Source: Mycoplasma sp. Pen4
GTDB taxonomy: Bacteria; Bacillota_I; Bacilli_A; Mycoplasmatales; Metamycoplasmataceae
Direction: 5' to 3'
DNA length: 64,000 nucleotides
Assembly (NCBI RefSeq): GCF_014352955.1
Contig: NZ_CP060691.1
Span: 682,001-746,000, forward strand
Shown here: piece after piece, positions 32,517-41,599 of the stretch
Numbering within the stretch: the first letter of the stretch is position 1
Layout of the letters: each line of letters opens with the position of its first letter
Notes under the pieces: model-generated
What the model was told of the DNA's origin: nothing
The model's input: the letters and a program-made list of their open reading frames with translations, nothing else
Databases searched by the model: none
Position numbers and translations under genes: made by a program

Positions 32517-33275
32517 TTAATAACCAATAATTATTTTATTAAGTAATCATTTTTTGATTTCAGTTCGTGTTTTTTCTTGTCTTTCTTTAATATCTAATTC
32601 TTTTTCTTTAGATAATTTTTTGAAACATGTAGGGTTTTGATTTTTAAAATCTTGACTATTTTCAAATAGATCTGCTATTTTAGCATTTGATAATTGAAAT
32701 TCAAAACAAGCTATTTCATTTTCTATATTTTTATTATATTCTTCAAGAAAACTTGAATTCTTAACATTAGAACTTCACTTAAAATAAAAACCAAAATCAA
32801 AAAGCATTACTTTTAATAATGAAAATGAAAATCTTTTATTCCCATTTTTTAGCAAATGAGAGTTTAAAACTGATATAAATATGTCTGTAACAAAATCAAA
32901 AACACTTCATTGCTCCTTGTATGAATATATATTTACAACCTGTTTTACTTTATCTATTATTTTTGCATTTGGATCTACATATTGAAAATCATTTGGATCT
33001 TTTGATATTGCTTTAACTGCTTTTGCAGCAGCAAATGCTTTTGGTATTATATTGTCTTCAAAACTCTTTTTTATGTAATTTTCAACATTTTTCATTTCAT
33101 TGAACTGTATACTGTGTATTTTAAATAAAATTTCTGCTGGTTGATAGAATTTACTATGAAATTCTCAATTGCATGTTTCACTATTAAAATTTATCAATGA
33201 ACTTTTATATATATTAACAAATTCATCAATATTCTGAAAATCTGCTCTTGCAAGTGTAATATTTATTTTTTTCAT
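32517..33275 (-). CDS. Fic/Doc-like protein (death-on-curing type toxin)
   Basis: This 252-residue protein starts at ATG 33275 behind GGAGAAATTA. Residues 140-148 read HLLKNGNKR, close to the Doc signature HxFxxGNKR. The catalytic His and GNKR are kept, while the usual Phe and Asp/Pro positions differ. Helical context before it (FDFVTDIFISVLNS) also fits the Fic fold. Doc proteins modify EF-Tu; whether this one is active is unknown. It lies in the ICE, opposite in strand to the transfer genes, and could stabilise the element. Confidence 0.65.
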
Positions 33276-33517
33276 TAATTTCTCCGATTATTTTATTTTT
33301 CTCTTTATTATAGTTATATCAAATTAATGATTGTTTTTATGAATGCATAAGAATTTGCATTGTTTTTTTATGGTTTTCACAATAAATAACATTTTGTGAA
33401 AATATAAAGTCAAAGCTTATGCAAAATGTAAAATGAAATCTATGTAATTTGTAAAATGAATGATGTTTAAAATGTGGAAATTGAAACTGGAAAAACTCAC
33501 AATTCCTTTGAATTTAA

Positions 33518-33523
33518 TATAAT
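33518..33523 (+). promoter_or_regulatory. -10 box giving a near-leaderless lipoprotein transcript
   Basis: TATAAT ends 7 bases before the ATG at 33531 and no Shine-Dalgarno sequence is present, so the mRNA is probably leaderless. AAAATGTGGAAA lies upstream at 33469-33480. Confidence 0.55.
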
Positions 33524-33530
33524 TTATATT

Positions 33531-35423
33531 ATGAAAAGAAATAAAAAATGATTAAAATTTATCAGTTTAGGAGCACCTGTTGTGCTTCTTCCATTGATAT
33601 CAGTGTCTTGTGAAACACTTAATAAGTACTTTTTAAAATATAGAAAAGAACCAAAAGATAAACAAGACCCCAAATCACCTTCAACACCCCCAGAAACAAA
33701 AAAGGAGACACCTTCAACACCACCTGAACCAAATTCAAACACAACAAATCAGGTAAACCCAATTGATGTAATTAACAATTTCAATAGTATTTATACATCA
33801 GCAAATCAATTTGATGTAAATCCTCAAGCATTTCATGCTGCTGGTACATTTTTAGCACATATTATACCCGCTGAACCCCCAACACCACAAGAAACATGGA
33901 AGTTCATCTTAAAACATGCACCTACTATTTGATATTATTCAGGAATTAGCAAATATTATGATTACATATTACAAGCAGATAACTTACCAAATAGTGTTGA
34001 AACCATTCAAAAAAGATTACTTAAATTAAAATCAGGACAAAGTAGTTATGAAACTATAAACATTGAACCACCAAGAACTAGATTAGGTATAGAATGAGTT
34101 AATGCTAGAACATATGACTTAGACACAATTATTCAAGTATTTGGTGATTTCTATACATTTACTTCAGCTTATGCTTCAATGTATCATGGAATTGTTCCAT
34201 TAGAACGTGATAGCAAAGAGACAGAAATCAAAAAAGATGTCTCAGATCGTGCTGCAAACTGACATAAATATAGAGATGCTGACTTAACAGAAGAAGAAGG
34301 AAGTTATAAAAGAATTTCATATTATGATATGTATAAAGTTTCAAGAAACTTCTATGAAAGACAAGATAGACACTTCATACAAGATAGAGTTAAAATAAGT
34401 CCAAGTGATAGTTCAAGAGAAAGAAGATTACTTTCACTTGATCCAGTTCCAGGAGTTGCACCTTCTGATTATCTTTATGTTAATAAATGATACAACTATA
34501 AATACCCTTATTCATCATTAACAAAAATAGATAACAGAAATTATATTGGTGTATTCCCACAGGAATATCAAACAGAAACAAAAGAATGATCTCCAATGCT
34601 ATTTTACAATTCAACACTTGTTTTAGCACCATTTAAGGCTATTTTAAACTCAAATGTAATGAGTAAAGGTCTTACACTATTAAAACACTATGTAGATTTC
34701 AAAATAGTGCTCTCAATGCTTAAAAAAGACCCAACAAAAACCTTTATTGAGTTATTAGATGATAAAACAAACACAAAATTACAAGAATTCTATGCTAAAA
34801 ACAATTATGAAAATGGTTTTAGAACACTTTTATCAGCATTAATTGGAGCAGTTTCTAGTGTGATTGACCCAACTATCTATTTAAACTACATTAATGAAGA
34901 TGGTAAAAAATACTTCTTCTATGATGAATGACCTGATTCATATGAAATAGCATTACATGGTCGTAAAGACTACTTACAACCTTCAAATCAGCGTGCAATT
35001 TATACTTTTGGTATAAATCTATACAACAAGTTTTTAATGCCTTTAAATTACATTTTAAATGAAGAAGATGAGTTTGTATTTCCTACATCAGGTAGATTTA
35101 GTGCAGAAAACAAAAAAGAAGCAAAATTTAAAACAGCATTATTTAATGAATTCTATAAACCAGTATTTGGAGCAATTGAAACACTACCAAAAGATGCAAA
35201 TGATGATGCTAAATTAATGGTAGCAAGACAAAAAGTTAAGAACTTCCTTGAAAATTCTATTGTTAAAATAGTTTCAGCAGCACCAGATTCTAATGAAAAT
35301 AACCATAAATATATTCAAAAAGATAAGAATTTACTTTTAATTTACAATATTACATCAAAAGATATTGAATCAAATCACTTCAACAGACTTTGATTAAAAC
35401 CTGAAACAACAACAGGAGAATAA
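33531..35423 (+). CDS. ICE-encoded lipoprotein
   Basis: This 630-residue protein has a signal peptide MKRNKKW..., a hydrophobic core and lipobox ISVSC with Cys27. A Pro/Thr/Lys-rich spacer (about 46-75) leads to a large, mostly helical soluble domain with many Tyr and UGA-coded Trp. It should be anchored on the outer face. It sits between the Doc-like module and the transposase on the ICE, so it may be cargo or a mating-related surface protein. I recognise no domain. Confidence 0.75.
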
Positions 35424-35545
35424 CTTAATATCACATACATAAGATTATTAATTCTTATGTATTTTTTTATTCTTATTTATGTGAAAATAGTTTCACAAAA
35501 TGTGGAACAGCACTTATTTTAAGGTTTATTTAGTAAAATTTGAAT

Positions 35546-36769
35546 ATGAATGAAAGAAATATAAAAGAAATAGAATACATTAACAAATTATCTTGTGATG
35601 AGATAACAGCATTATCTGAAAAGTTCAAAAACTCAGATGAAAGAAGGGAACAAAAACTAAATATTAACAAAAGAATAGTAAGAAAGATAATAGGACAAAA
35701 CAACAATGTATATGAATTTGTAATTTATGAGTATTACTACTATGTTAATGGTAAAAAGCACTTCAAGAGATATTATCCAGAAAAATATATACATCTATTT
35801 CATAGAACTTATGATACCAAACTAGTTATTGATAGTTTTTATCAATACTGTGGTTTAATCAGAAACAAATTTGTTAAGATCAGTTGAAATTTATGTAAAT
35901 ATTATGCAAACAAATATGACTTATTTAACCAAACAAGCAATATAGAGATAAAGAAACAATATGCAAATACAATTTATATCTCAATTGATGATTGTTATGG
36001 TAAAGCAAGGGGAAATAATAAGGTCAGCAAAACAAATAGTAAGATCATAAAAATATTCTCAGATAAAAATGAAAGTCCAATTTATACATATGAAACATAC
36101 ACTTCACAAGACAAAGAGAAGCTTACAAACAAATCAAGAGCAGAATTAATAATGACTATTATTCAAAAGTATTATGTTATAGACACAAACACCAAATTAT
36201 ACCTTTTAAGTGATGGTGCAGTTTACTTCAAAAATTTAGCAAAATTATTGAATGCAGAACATATTTATGATCACTTTCACTTTATTAAACATTTCAATTT
36301 CATATTCAAAAAACCAATATTTATCATTAAGAATGATGTTAAAGAAAAACTCTTAATTGATAATCAACCAGTATGGAAATGACTGCAAAATTCAATTGAA
36401 AACAAAGATGAATTCATAGACAAATTACTACAACTATTAACTTATGAATTTAACAATAAGAACACAAAAAATAACATAAAAGCATTCTTGAAATTCATAA
36501 ATAACAATTGCAAAGACTTAAAATTCAATGTAAATAACATTACAGCACAGTCTGAATCATCTGTAAGTTTATTTAAATCATTATACAAAAAGAGATATTC
36601 AACATTTTCATTAAATACAATATTCAATTTAATCAGTATCAATAAAAGTGAAAAATGCAACTTCTTGAATTTTAAATCACTAGTTAATGAAATCAGGGAA
36701 ACAGCAGAAATTACTTATGAACCAATTCTTTGAAATGAGATAAATTACAATCATTATTGAAATAATTAA
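35546..36769 (+). CDS. ICE transposase-like recombinase (UPF0236/ISLre2 type, DDE)
   Basis: This 407-residue protein carries a plausible DDE triad: Asp in YISIDDCYGKARG, Asp in LLSDGAVYFKNLA followed by HFHFIKHF, and Glu in AQSESSVSLFKS before a basic KKRYS. This is the pattern of UPF0236/ISLre2 transposases and of the Mbov_0401-type ICE protein (from memory), which mobilises mycoplasma ICEs. The start is probably ATG 35546; a TTG 6 bases earlier is in frame. No Shine-Dalgarno is visible. It is the last gene before the presumed right end. Confidence 0.85.
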
Positions 36770-36784
36770 TTTGAATATTTAAGG

Positions 36785-36840
36785 AATTGTGGTATCACGC
36801 GTGCATTATGCGCGATAAATATATTTAGAATAAATATATT
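36785..36840. repeat. GC-rich hairpin and AT palindrome after the transposase
   Basis: TATCACGCG...CGCGATA (36794-36816) is a rare CpG-containing imperfect hairpin. It is followed by the perfect palindrome AATATATTTA/TAAATATATT with a 3-base spacer (36819-36840). They may be a terminator-like structure or part of the ICE right end. Confidence 0.5.
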
Positions 36841-36922
36841 GCTCTTGTCTTTAATATCATCCCTGATTATTTCAAATTGGGGGGTTAGCATTAAATAGCA
36901 GGTATTGCTTTATATAACAGAG

Positions 36923-37004
36923 TATATTCAATTAGCCATAGTAAATGACGCACTAATGAATAGAATATATTCAATACAACATGTAGTACATGACGCATTA
37001 AAGA
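36923..37004 (+). repeat. Two tandem imperfect 38-bp repeats near the ICE right end
   Basis: Two copies with a 43-base period share TATATTCAAT, then GTA.ATGACGCA and TAA.GA. Their position just past the transposase suggests a recombinase-binding or end-processing site. The 300-base stretch around them contains no gene. Confidence 0.5.
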
Positions 37005-37018
37005 GTAAATAAGAAAAT

Positions 37019-37041
37019 ACACATCATTTATAATGATGTGT
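37019..37041. repeat. Perfect 10-bp inverted repeat
   Basis: ACACATCATT and AATGATGTGT flank a TAT loop. There is no T run, so it is more likely a protein-binding site or element end than a terminator. Confidence 0.5.
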
Positions 37042-37199
37042 AGGTTTAATTACAACCTTTAATAAAACATGTTCCACATTCCAGTTAATTTTGCATTTTT
37101 TTGCAAACAGATGTTAATGTTGATATAATATTTAAAAATGTAAAACCTACATTATTTTCCTTCCCCCTTATAATTTTAACTTCTATCACTGTTATAACA

Positions 37200-37475
37200 A
37201 TGCCGATCACAACAATTTGAACCTTGTCATTATGATCTGCAAATGCTGCTTATATTCTCTTAGGTCTGGTATTTATTGTGATAAGTGTATATGTAGCGTA
37301 TGGAATAACTAAGGTTTCCACTATATTATTTTCAGATGACCCAAATCATAATCAATATAAGGAACAAATCGATAAATACAAAAGATCATTTCTTATTAAT
37401 TTAATTTTGAATATTGTCAAACCCAGATATAACACAATAATGGAAACATCCCAAGATATGAAAGGAAGATTTTAA
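37200..37475 (+). CDS. Small membrane protein, unknown
   Basis: From ATG 37200 the frame gives 91 residues with a strong membrane helix (AAYILLGLVFIVISVYVAYGI) and a basic C-terminal part. The frame is open upstream to about 37131 and would add another hydrophobic stretch, but only non-standard starts are available there. A TATAAT at 37124-37129 lies close by, so the transcript may be leaderless or start with an unusual codon. Its neighbour 7 bases downstream is also a membrane protein. Confidence 0.5.
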
Positions 37476-37481
37476 AAAATT

Positions 37482-38261
37482 ATGGATAAAAAAGATTACG
37501 GACCCAAACATAAGAAATTTATAGTTTATATAGCTATCTCATTAATATTTGGAACTTTAGCATTAATAACATCTGATGCGTTTCTTACTCATTGATTACT
37601 TTCGTTTCGTAATAATAAAATAGAAAAAATTAGTTCAATATCTCTAGTTTGATCTACTTCTTTTATGCTTATTGCGTTATTATGGGTAATTCTAGTATTA
37701 AGATTTTTAACAAGACTATATTTTAGAAACAATGATAAATATGATCGAATAAGATCATATTATCTTAGTTTAGAAAAATCATGATTTAAGGATAAAATTC
37801 AAAAACATGCCATTATATCTTCTGCTGATGAAATTGATATTGAAAAACAAGGTAAAGAAATCGTTTCAAAATATAATAACTTTACCAAATGAATTTTAAT
37901 TCCAATGTTTGTTGTAACAGGTGTTATATGAGTTTCAGGTCTTATTACTTTTGTAATTGTAATATTAAAATATGGCACAGAAAAAAATTATATATTATGA
38001 TTCTTGCTTTCTGCTCTTTGAGTGGTATATATTGTGGTATTTGTAATAATTGGCCTTTACACTTTAAAAAGATATTCATTCATTGCATTAAGTAAGAAAC
38101 CTGCATATCAATATGCAAATAATGTCATTTCTAAAAAAACCAAAGTAAGTCTTTGAATATTAAATAACTTTTTATACAGAGCATTTATCATTACTTCGAT
38201 AGAATCGCCAAAACTAAGAAAACAACGCCTTAATATAGATGAACAAAAAGAAAACAACTAA
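37482..38261 (+). CDS. Membrane protein with four helices, unknown
   Basis: This 259-residue protein has two pairs of hydrophobic helices (about 14-35, 58-82 and two between about 140 and 195) separated by charged cytoplasmic loops with long Lys/Glu stretches. Eight UGA codons encode Trp. It follows the small membrane gene by 6 bases, and the two probably form a unit. No known family is recognised. A short hairpin ACAAG/CTTGT after it may end transcription. Confidence 0.55.
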
Positions 38262-38401
38262 AATATAGAATTATTCACAAAAAATACAAGTTTATCTTGT
38301 GTTTTTATATAATTTTTTATGTATAAAATCAGAATTTAGATTTTATAAGAAGTGAATAATAATTAATATTCCAAAATAATTTTTATTAAAGGAGTTATTT
38401 T

Positions 38402-38836
38402 ATGCAAGACATAGAAAAAATGAATCAATATAAATTTAATTTAAATAAATTAAAAATCTTAACATTAGTAGATATATTTATTTTAGTTCCATACATACTC
38501 ATCTATATTTTATTTTCGTTTATTGAAGGTATTTATGCATATTATGCTACGGTAATATCACTTTTAGTTATTTCACTTTTAGCATTTGCAAGCTTTATAG
38601 TTGTAAAAATAATGGTTATAGTAAACTTAATTCAAGTATTAAGAATGAAAAATCTTAATTTCAATAACATGACAAATACTCGAATGATATTTACCTTAAT
38701 GATAGTAGGAATTATTAGTTCAATAGTACTATTAATTGGTGTTTTCATGGAGTTAGATAATGTTGAGAAAATTTCAAACGGAGCAAAAACAACACAACCA
38801 GAAGATACACACGAAACTTATTCAATTAAAGAATAA
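38402..38836 (+). CDS. Small four-helix membrane protein, unknown
   Basis: This 144-residue protein starts behind AAAGGAGTTATTTT. It has four predicted membrane helices and a short hydrophilic Thr/Glu-rich C-terminus. It stands alone, followed by a strong terminator. Size and layout resemble many lineage-specific mycoplasma membrane proteins; no function can be assigned. Confidence 0.65.
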   Translation: MQDIEKMNQYKFNLNKLKILTLVDIFILVPYILIYILFSFIEGIYAYYATVISLLVISLLAFASFIVVKIMVIVNLIQVLRMKNLNFNNMTNTRMIFTLMIVGIISSIVLLIGVFMELDNVEKISNGAKTTQPEDTHETYSIKE

Positions 38837-38862
38837 GCATAGTGTTGTGGTAAGAATAATAG

Positions 38863-38887
38863 ACAAGGAATTTCTCCTTGTTTTTAA
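38863..38887 (+). terminator. Terminator after the small membrane gene
   Basis: The stem ACAAGGA/TCCTTGT with a 5-base loop is followed by TTTT. Confidence 0.85.
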
Positions 38888-38955
38888 TTTTCATTGCACA
38901 AACTGTGCTAGTTTTTTTGTATCTTAAAATAATTTAAATTTGTTATCATATTTAT

Positions 38956-39510
38956 ATGAAAAAAGAGATTCAAGTAAAAATAGAAATTCAAAAAAATTCA
39001 AAAATCAAATACGAATATAATAGAAAAACAAACCAAATTGAAGTTGACAGAATTTTAAGAGGTGATTTTGTTTACCCATGCAACTATGGTTTTGTACCAA
39101 ACGCATTAGACTGAGATGGAGATGAATTAGATGTTCTTTTATACTCAGAAGAAACATTTATGCCAGGAGTTGCTTTAAATGCTCGTATCATTGGAGCAAT
39201 GAAAATGATCGATGATGGTGAAACAGATACTAAATTAATCGCTGTACATGCAGATGATTATCGTTTAGATCACATTAATTCATTAAAAGATTTACCACTT
39301 CCATTCTTAGACACAGTTAAAACATTCTTTAGCACATACAAAAACTGAAAACGTGAAGGCATCACATCAGTTGAAGGATTTGAAGACATTGAATGAGCAT
39401 TAGCTGAGTATGATGAATGTGTAGAATTAATGGAAAAATATGGAGAAATAGATAAAAAAGAATTCATCAAATTAATGATGGAAAAACATCCTGAAAAGTA
39501 CACATTTTAA
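38956..39510 (+). CDS. ppa: Inorganic pyrophosphatase, family I
   Basis: This 184-residue protein matches family I soluble pyrophosphatases: NKIKYEY-like start ([12 protein letters not shown]), then [14 protein letters not shown] and [10 protein letters not shown], the metal-binding signature with Glu where Pro is usual. It hydrolyses pyrophosphate to phosphate in the cytoplasm and pulls biosynthetic reactions such as nucleotide salvage. There is no Shine-Dalgarno. A -10-like TATCAT lies about 7 bases before the ATG, so the message may be leaderless. Confidence 0.95.
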
Positions 39511-39656
39511 GTAAAAAATGATTATTAAGCACATCCTTGAGTGTGCTTTTTCTTATTTTTTTCTTCGTCTTTCTCTAAAAAAGCAAGAAAAATATTTTAT
39601 AAGCCTTGTAGACAGCTATTTTGCGTTTAAAAAATGCAAAATATGCAGAAAAACTT

Positions 39657-39720
39657 AAAATGTGGAAATTTTCACAAATTCTTATATAAAAATCTTTTTA
39701 TACCTAAAAAACTTTATAAT
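39657..39720 (+). promoter_or_regulatory. Promoter region of the BMP lipoprotein gene
   Basis: TATAAT at 39715-39720 lies 54 bases before the start codon. Upstream, TGTGGAAATTTTCACA (39661-39676) is a palindrome with one mismatch and could be an operator. A related TGTGRAAA word lies in front of two other lipoprotein genes in this window. Confidence 0.5.
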
Positions 39721-39774
39721 AAGAGTGCTTGAAAATAGATTTTCAAGATATTAAACAATAATTATTGGAGATAT

Positions 39775-41139
39775 ATGAAACTTAAAAAATTCTTATTAGG
39801 ATCAATGCCAGTTTTAGCTGCATCATCATTATTTGCAGCTTCAGCTGGATGTTCATCTACAGAAGAAAAAAACACAAATAATCCAGAAACACCAGCACCA
39901 GGTACAGGTGCAACTGACCCAAACAAAGATTTACCATACTATGTAGCACCTAATGATCGTATTGCTAACATTAGAAAAGATGATTCAGTTTCTGTTTCAT
40001 CTATTCAAGAAGGTCAAACATTACCAACTGTTACAGTTGTTTCTGAAACAGGGAAAATGCTTGATAAATCATTTAACCAATCATCAATGGAAACATTATG
40101 AACATTACGTGAACAATTAGGTAATAAACTTGATGTTACAGGGGTTGAATCAACAACACAAAACTTAAACTCAACATATGAAGCTTTACTTTCTAAACCT
40201 GCTAACCAAGTTTGAGTATTATCAGGTTTTGGTCACGGTTCAGTAATTGAATCATTTATTCCTCAACATTTAGAAGAATTAAAAGCTAAAAATGTTAAGA
40301 TCATTGTTATTGATGCAGGATTATCATCAAACGCATCACAAGATGTTAAAAATTATTCAGATTTATACTTCTTAACATATAAAGTAAACCAATCAGCATA
40401 TATTGTTGGTCAAGCAATTAACAATTTCCTTAAAGATAAACCAGAAGCAGAAAGATCAACATACGTATTTGGAGGTGGTCCATACGATGGTGTAACAGAC
40501 TTCATCGTTGGTTATCTTAAAGGTATTTACACTGCAGGTAAAAACATTGAAATTAAAACAGATGACGGAAAAGTTAACTTAGACTCAGGATTCCAAGCTG
40601 ACGATAAGATGAATGCGGCTATTGCAAAAATGCTTAGCACACACGCAAAAATTGACTTACCAGTTGCTGGAACTGCAACATCTCTTTTAGTTGATAAATT
40701 AGAAACAACAAAAGATAATTCAACAAAAATTATCGGAGTTGATGTTAACCAAGCTGCTGCTTTCAAATCAAACGCAGATAAATTTATTACATCAATTACT
40801 AAAAATATTTCACAATCTGTTTACGATACATTACTTTACATATTATTCAGAAAAGATGAAAAAGATATCTTCGTTACTAAAGAAGAAGGTAAAGTATTTG
40901 ACCACGCAGGAACATTTAAAGAAGATTGAGTTGGATATGCACCAAGTACACTTGGAGATGAAGCAGATAAAGCTGCTATGAACACAGCATTAGAAAATGC
41001 TAAAACTGCATTCCTTGCTTTAACAGGAGACAACTTAACATACGTGGATAACAGAAAAGTAATGCCAACATCTGAAACAGAAGCACCTAATGTGCAAGAA
41101 TTAATCGCTGGAATTGTTGCTCAAATTAATGCAAAATAA
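39775..41139 (+). CDS. BMP-family substrate-binding lipoprotein of a nucleoside ABC importer
   Basis: This 454-residue protein has a lipoprotein signal with lipobox ASAGC (Cys26), a short Asn/Thr/Pro spacer, and a Bmp/Med-type periplasmic-binding fold. Typical segments are GKMLDKSFNQSSMETL near the start of the domain, IIVIDAG and IIGVDVNQA. BMP lipoproteins bind nucleosides or related compounds and deliver them to an ABC importer. The ATPase and two permeases follow after a 460-base gap with a terminator, so the binding protein is transcribed separately and probably in excess. Confidence 0.9.
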
Positions 41140-41160
41140 TTAGATTAATCTTTATAAAAA

Positions 41161-41182
41161 ATGCACCTTAAGTGCATTTTTT
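41161..41182 (+). terminator. Terminator after the binding lipoprotein
   Basis: The stem ATGCAC/GTGCAT with a 5-base loop is followed by TTTTTTC. Confidence 0.85.
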
Positions 41183-41536
41183 CTATTTTGTTTATTAGAT
41201 TAGTATTAATTATTTTCGAGTTTCTGTATTCAAAAGTTTCAATCAAATATTATTCATTTTGTAACTTTTGTTGATTGGGTTATTACGATTAATTCTAGAA
41301 TTAAGTTAAAAAACTTAAAAGTATGAATAATATTAAGTACTTAAATCACTAATAATTATCTAAAACACAAATCCAAAGTTATCTCATAAAACATGCTTTT
41401 AAATATTGATATTTTGATATTAAATTGAAATAGACATCATTGACTGTTGAATCACTAAATTTTAAGATATAAAAAGTAGTAAAACTCATGATATTTTATA
41501 ATATTTGATATTTTTAAGTTCATTTACTTAGTTATT

Positions 41537-41575
41537 ACTATTTACCTATATAATATAGGTAATAGTATATATACT
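41537..41575. promoter_or_regulatory. Palindromic operator/promoter of the ABC importer genes
   Basis: ACTATTTACCTATA and TATAGGTAATAGT form a nearly perfect palindrome around TAA (41537-41566), and AGTATATATACT follows at once. The -10 box TATAAT (41549-41554) lies at the centre, 46 bases before the ATPase start. A repressor bound here would block the promoter. The preceding 350 bases (41183-41536) are AT-rich and show no gene. Confidence 0.5.
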
Positions 41576-41599
41576 ATTATTTATTTAGAAAAGGAAAAA

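Larger units (their letters stand above)
18018..37041 (+). mobile_element. Mycoplasma-type integrative conjugative element (approximate limits)
   Basis: Between rplA and the small membrane genes at 37.2 kb lies a block of ICE-type genes in one orientation: primase-like, pilin-like, polytopic membrane protein, TraE/VirB4 ATPase, unknown ICE proteins, huge surface protein, lipoprotein and DDE transposase-like protein. The order pilin-like, membrane, ATPase, ..., transposase matches my memory of the Mbov_0395 to Mbov_0401 families of mycoplasma ICEs. TraG/VirD4 is not seen, so it may be incomplete. Ends are uncertain. An imperfect repeat rich in G (18020-18044 and 36876-36902) and palindromes after the transposase are candidate termini. 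Confidence 0.8.
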
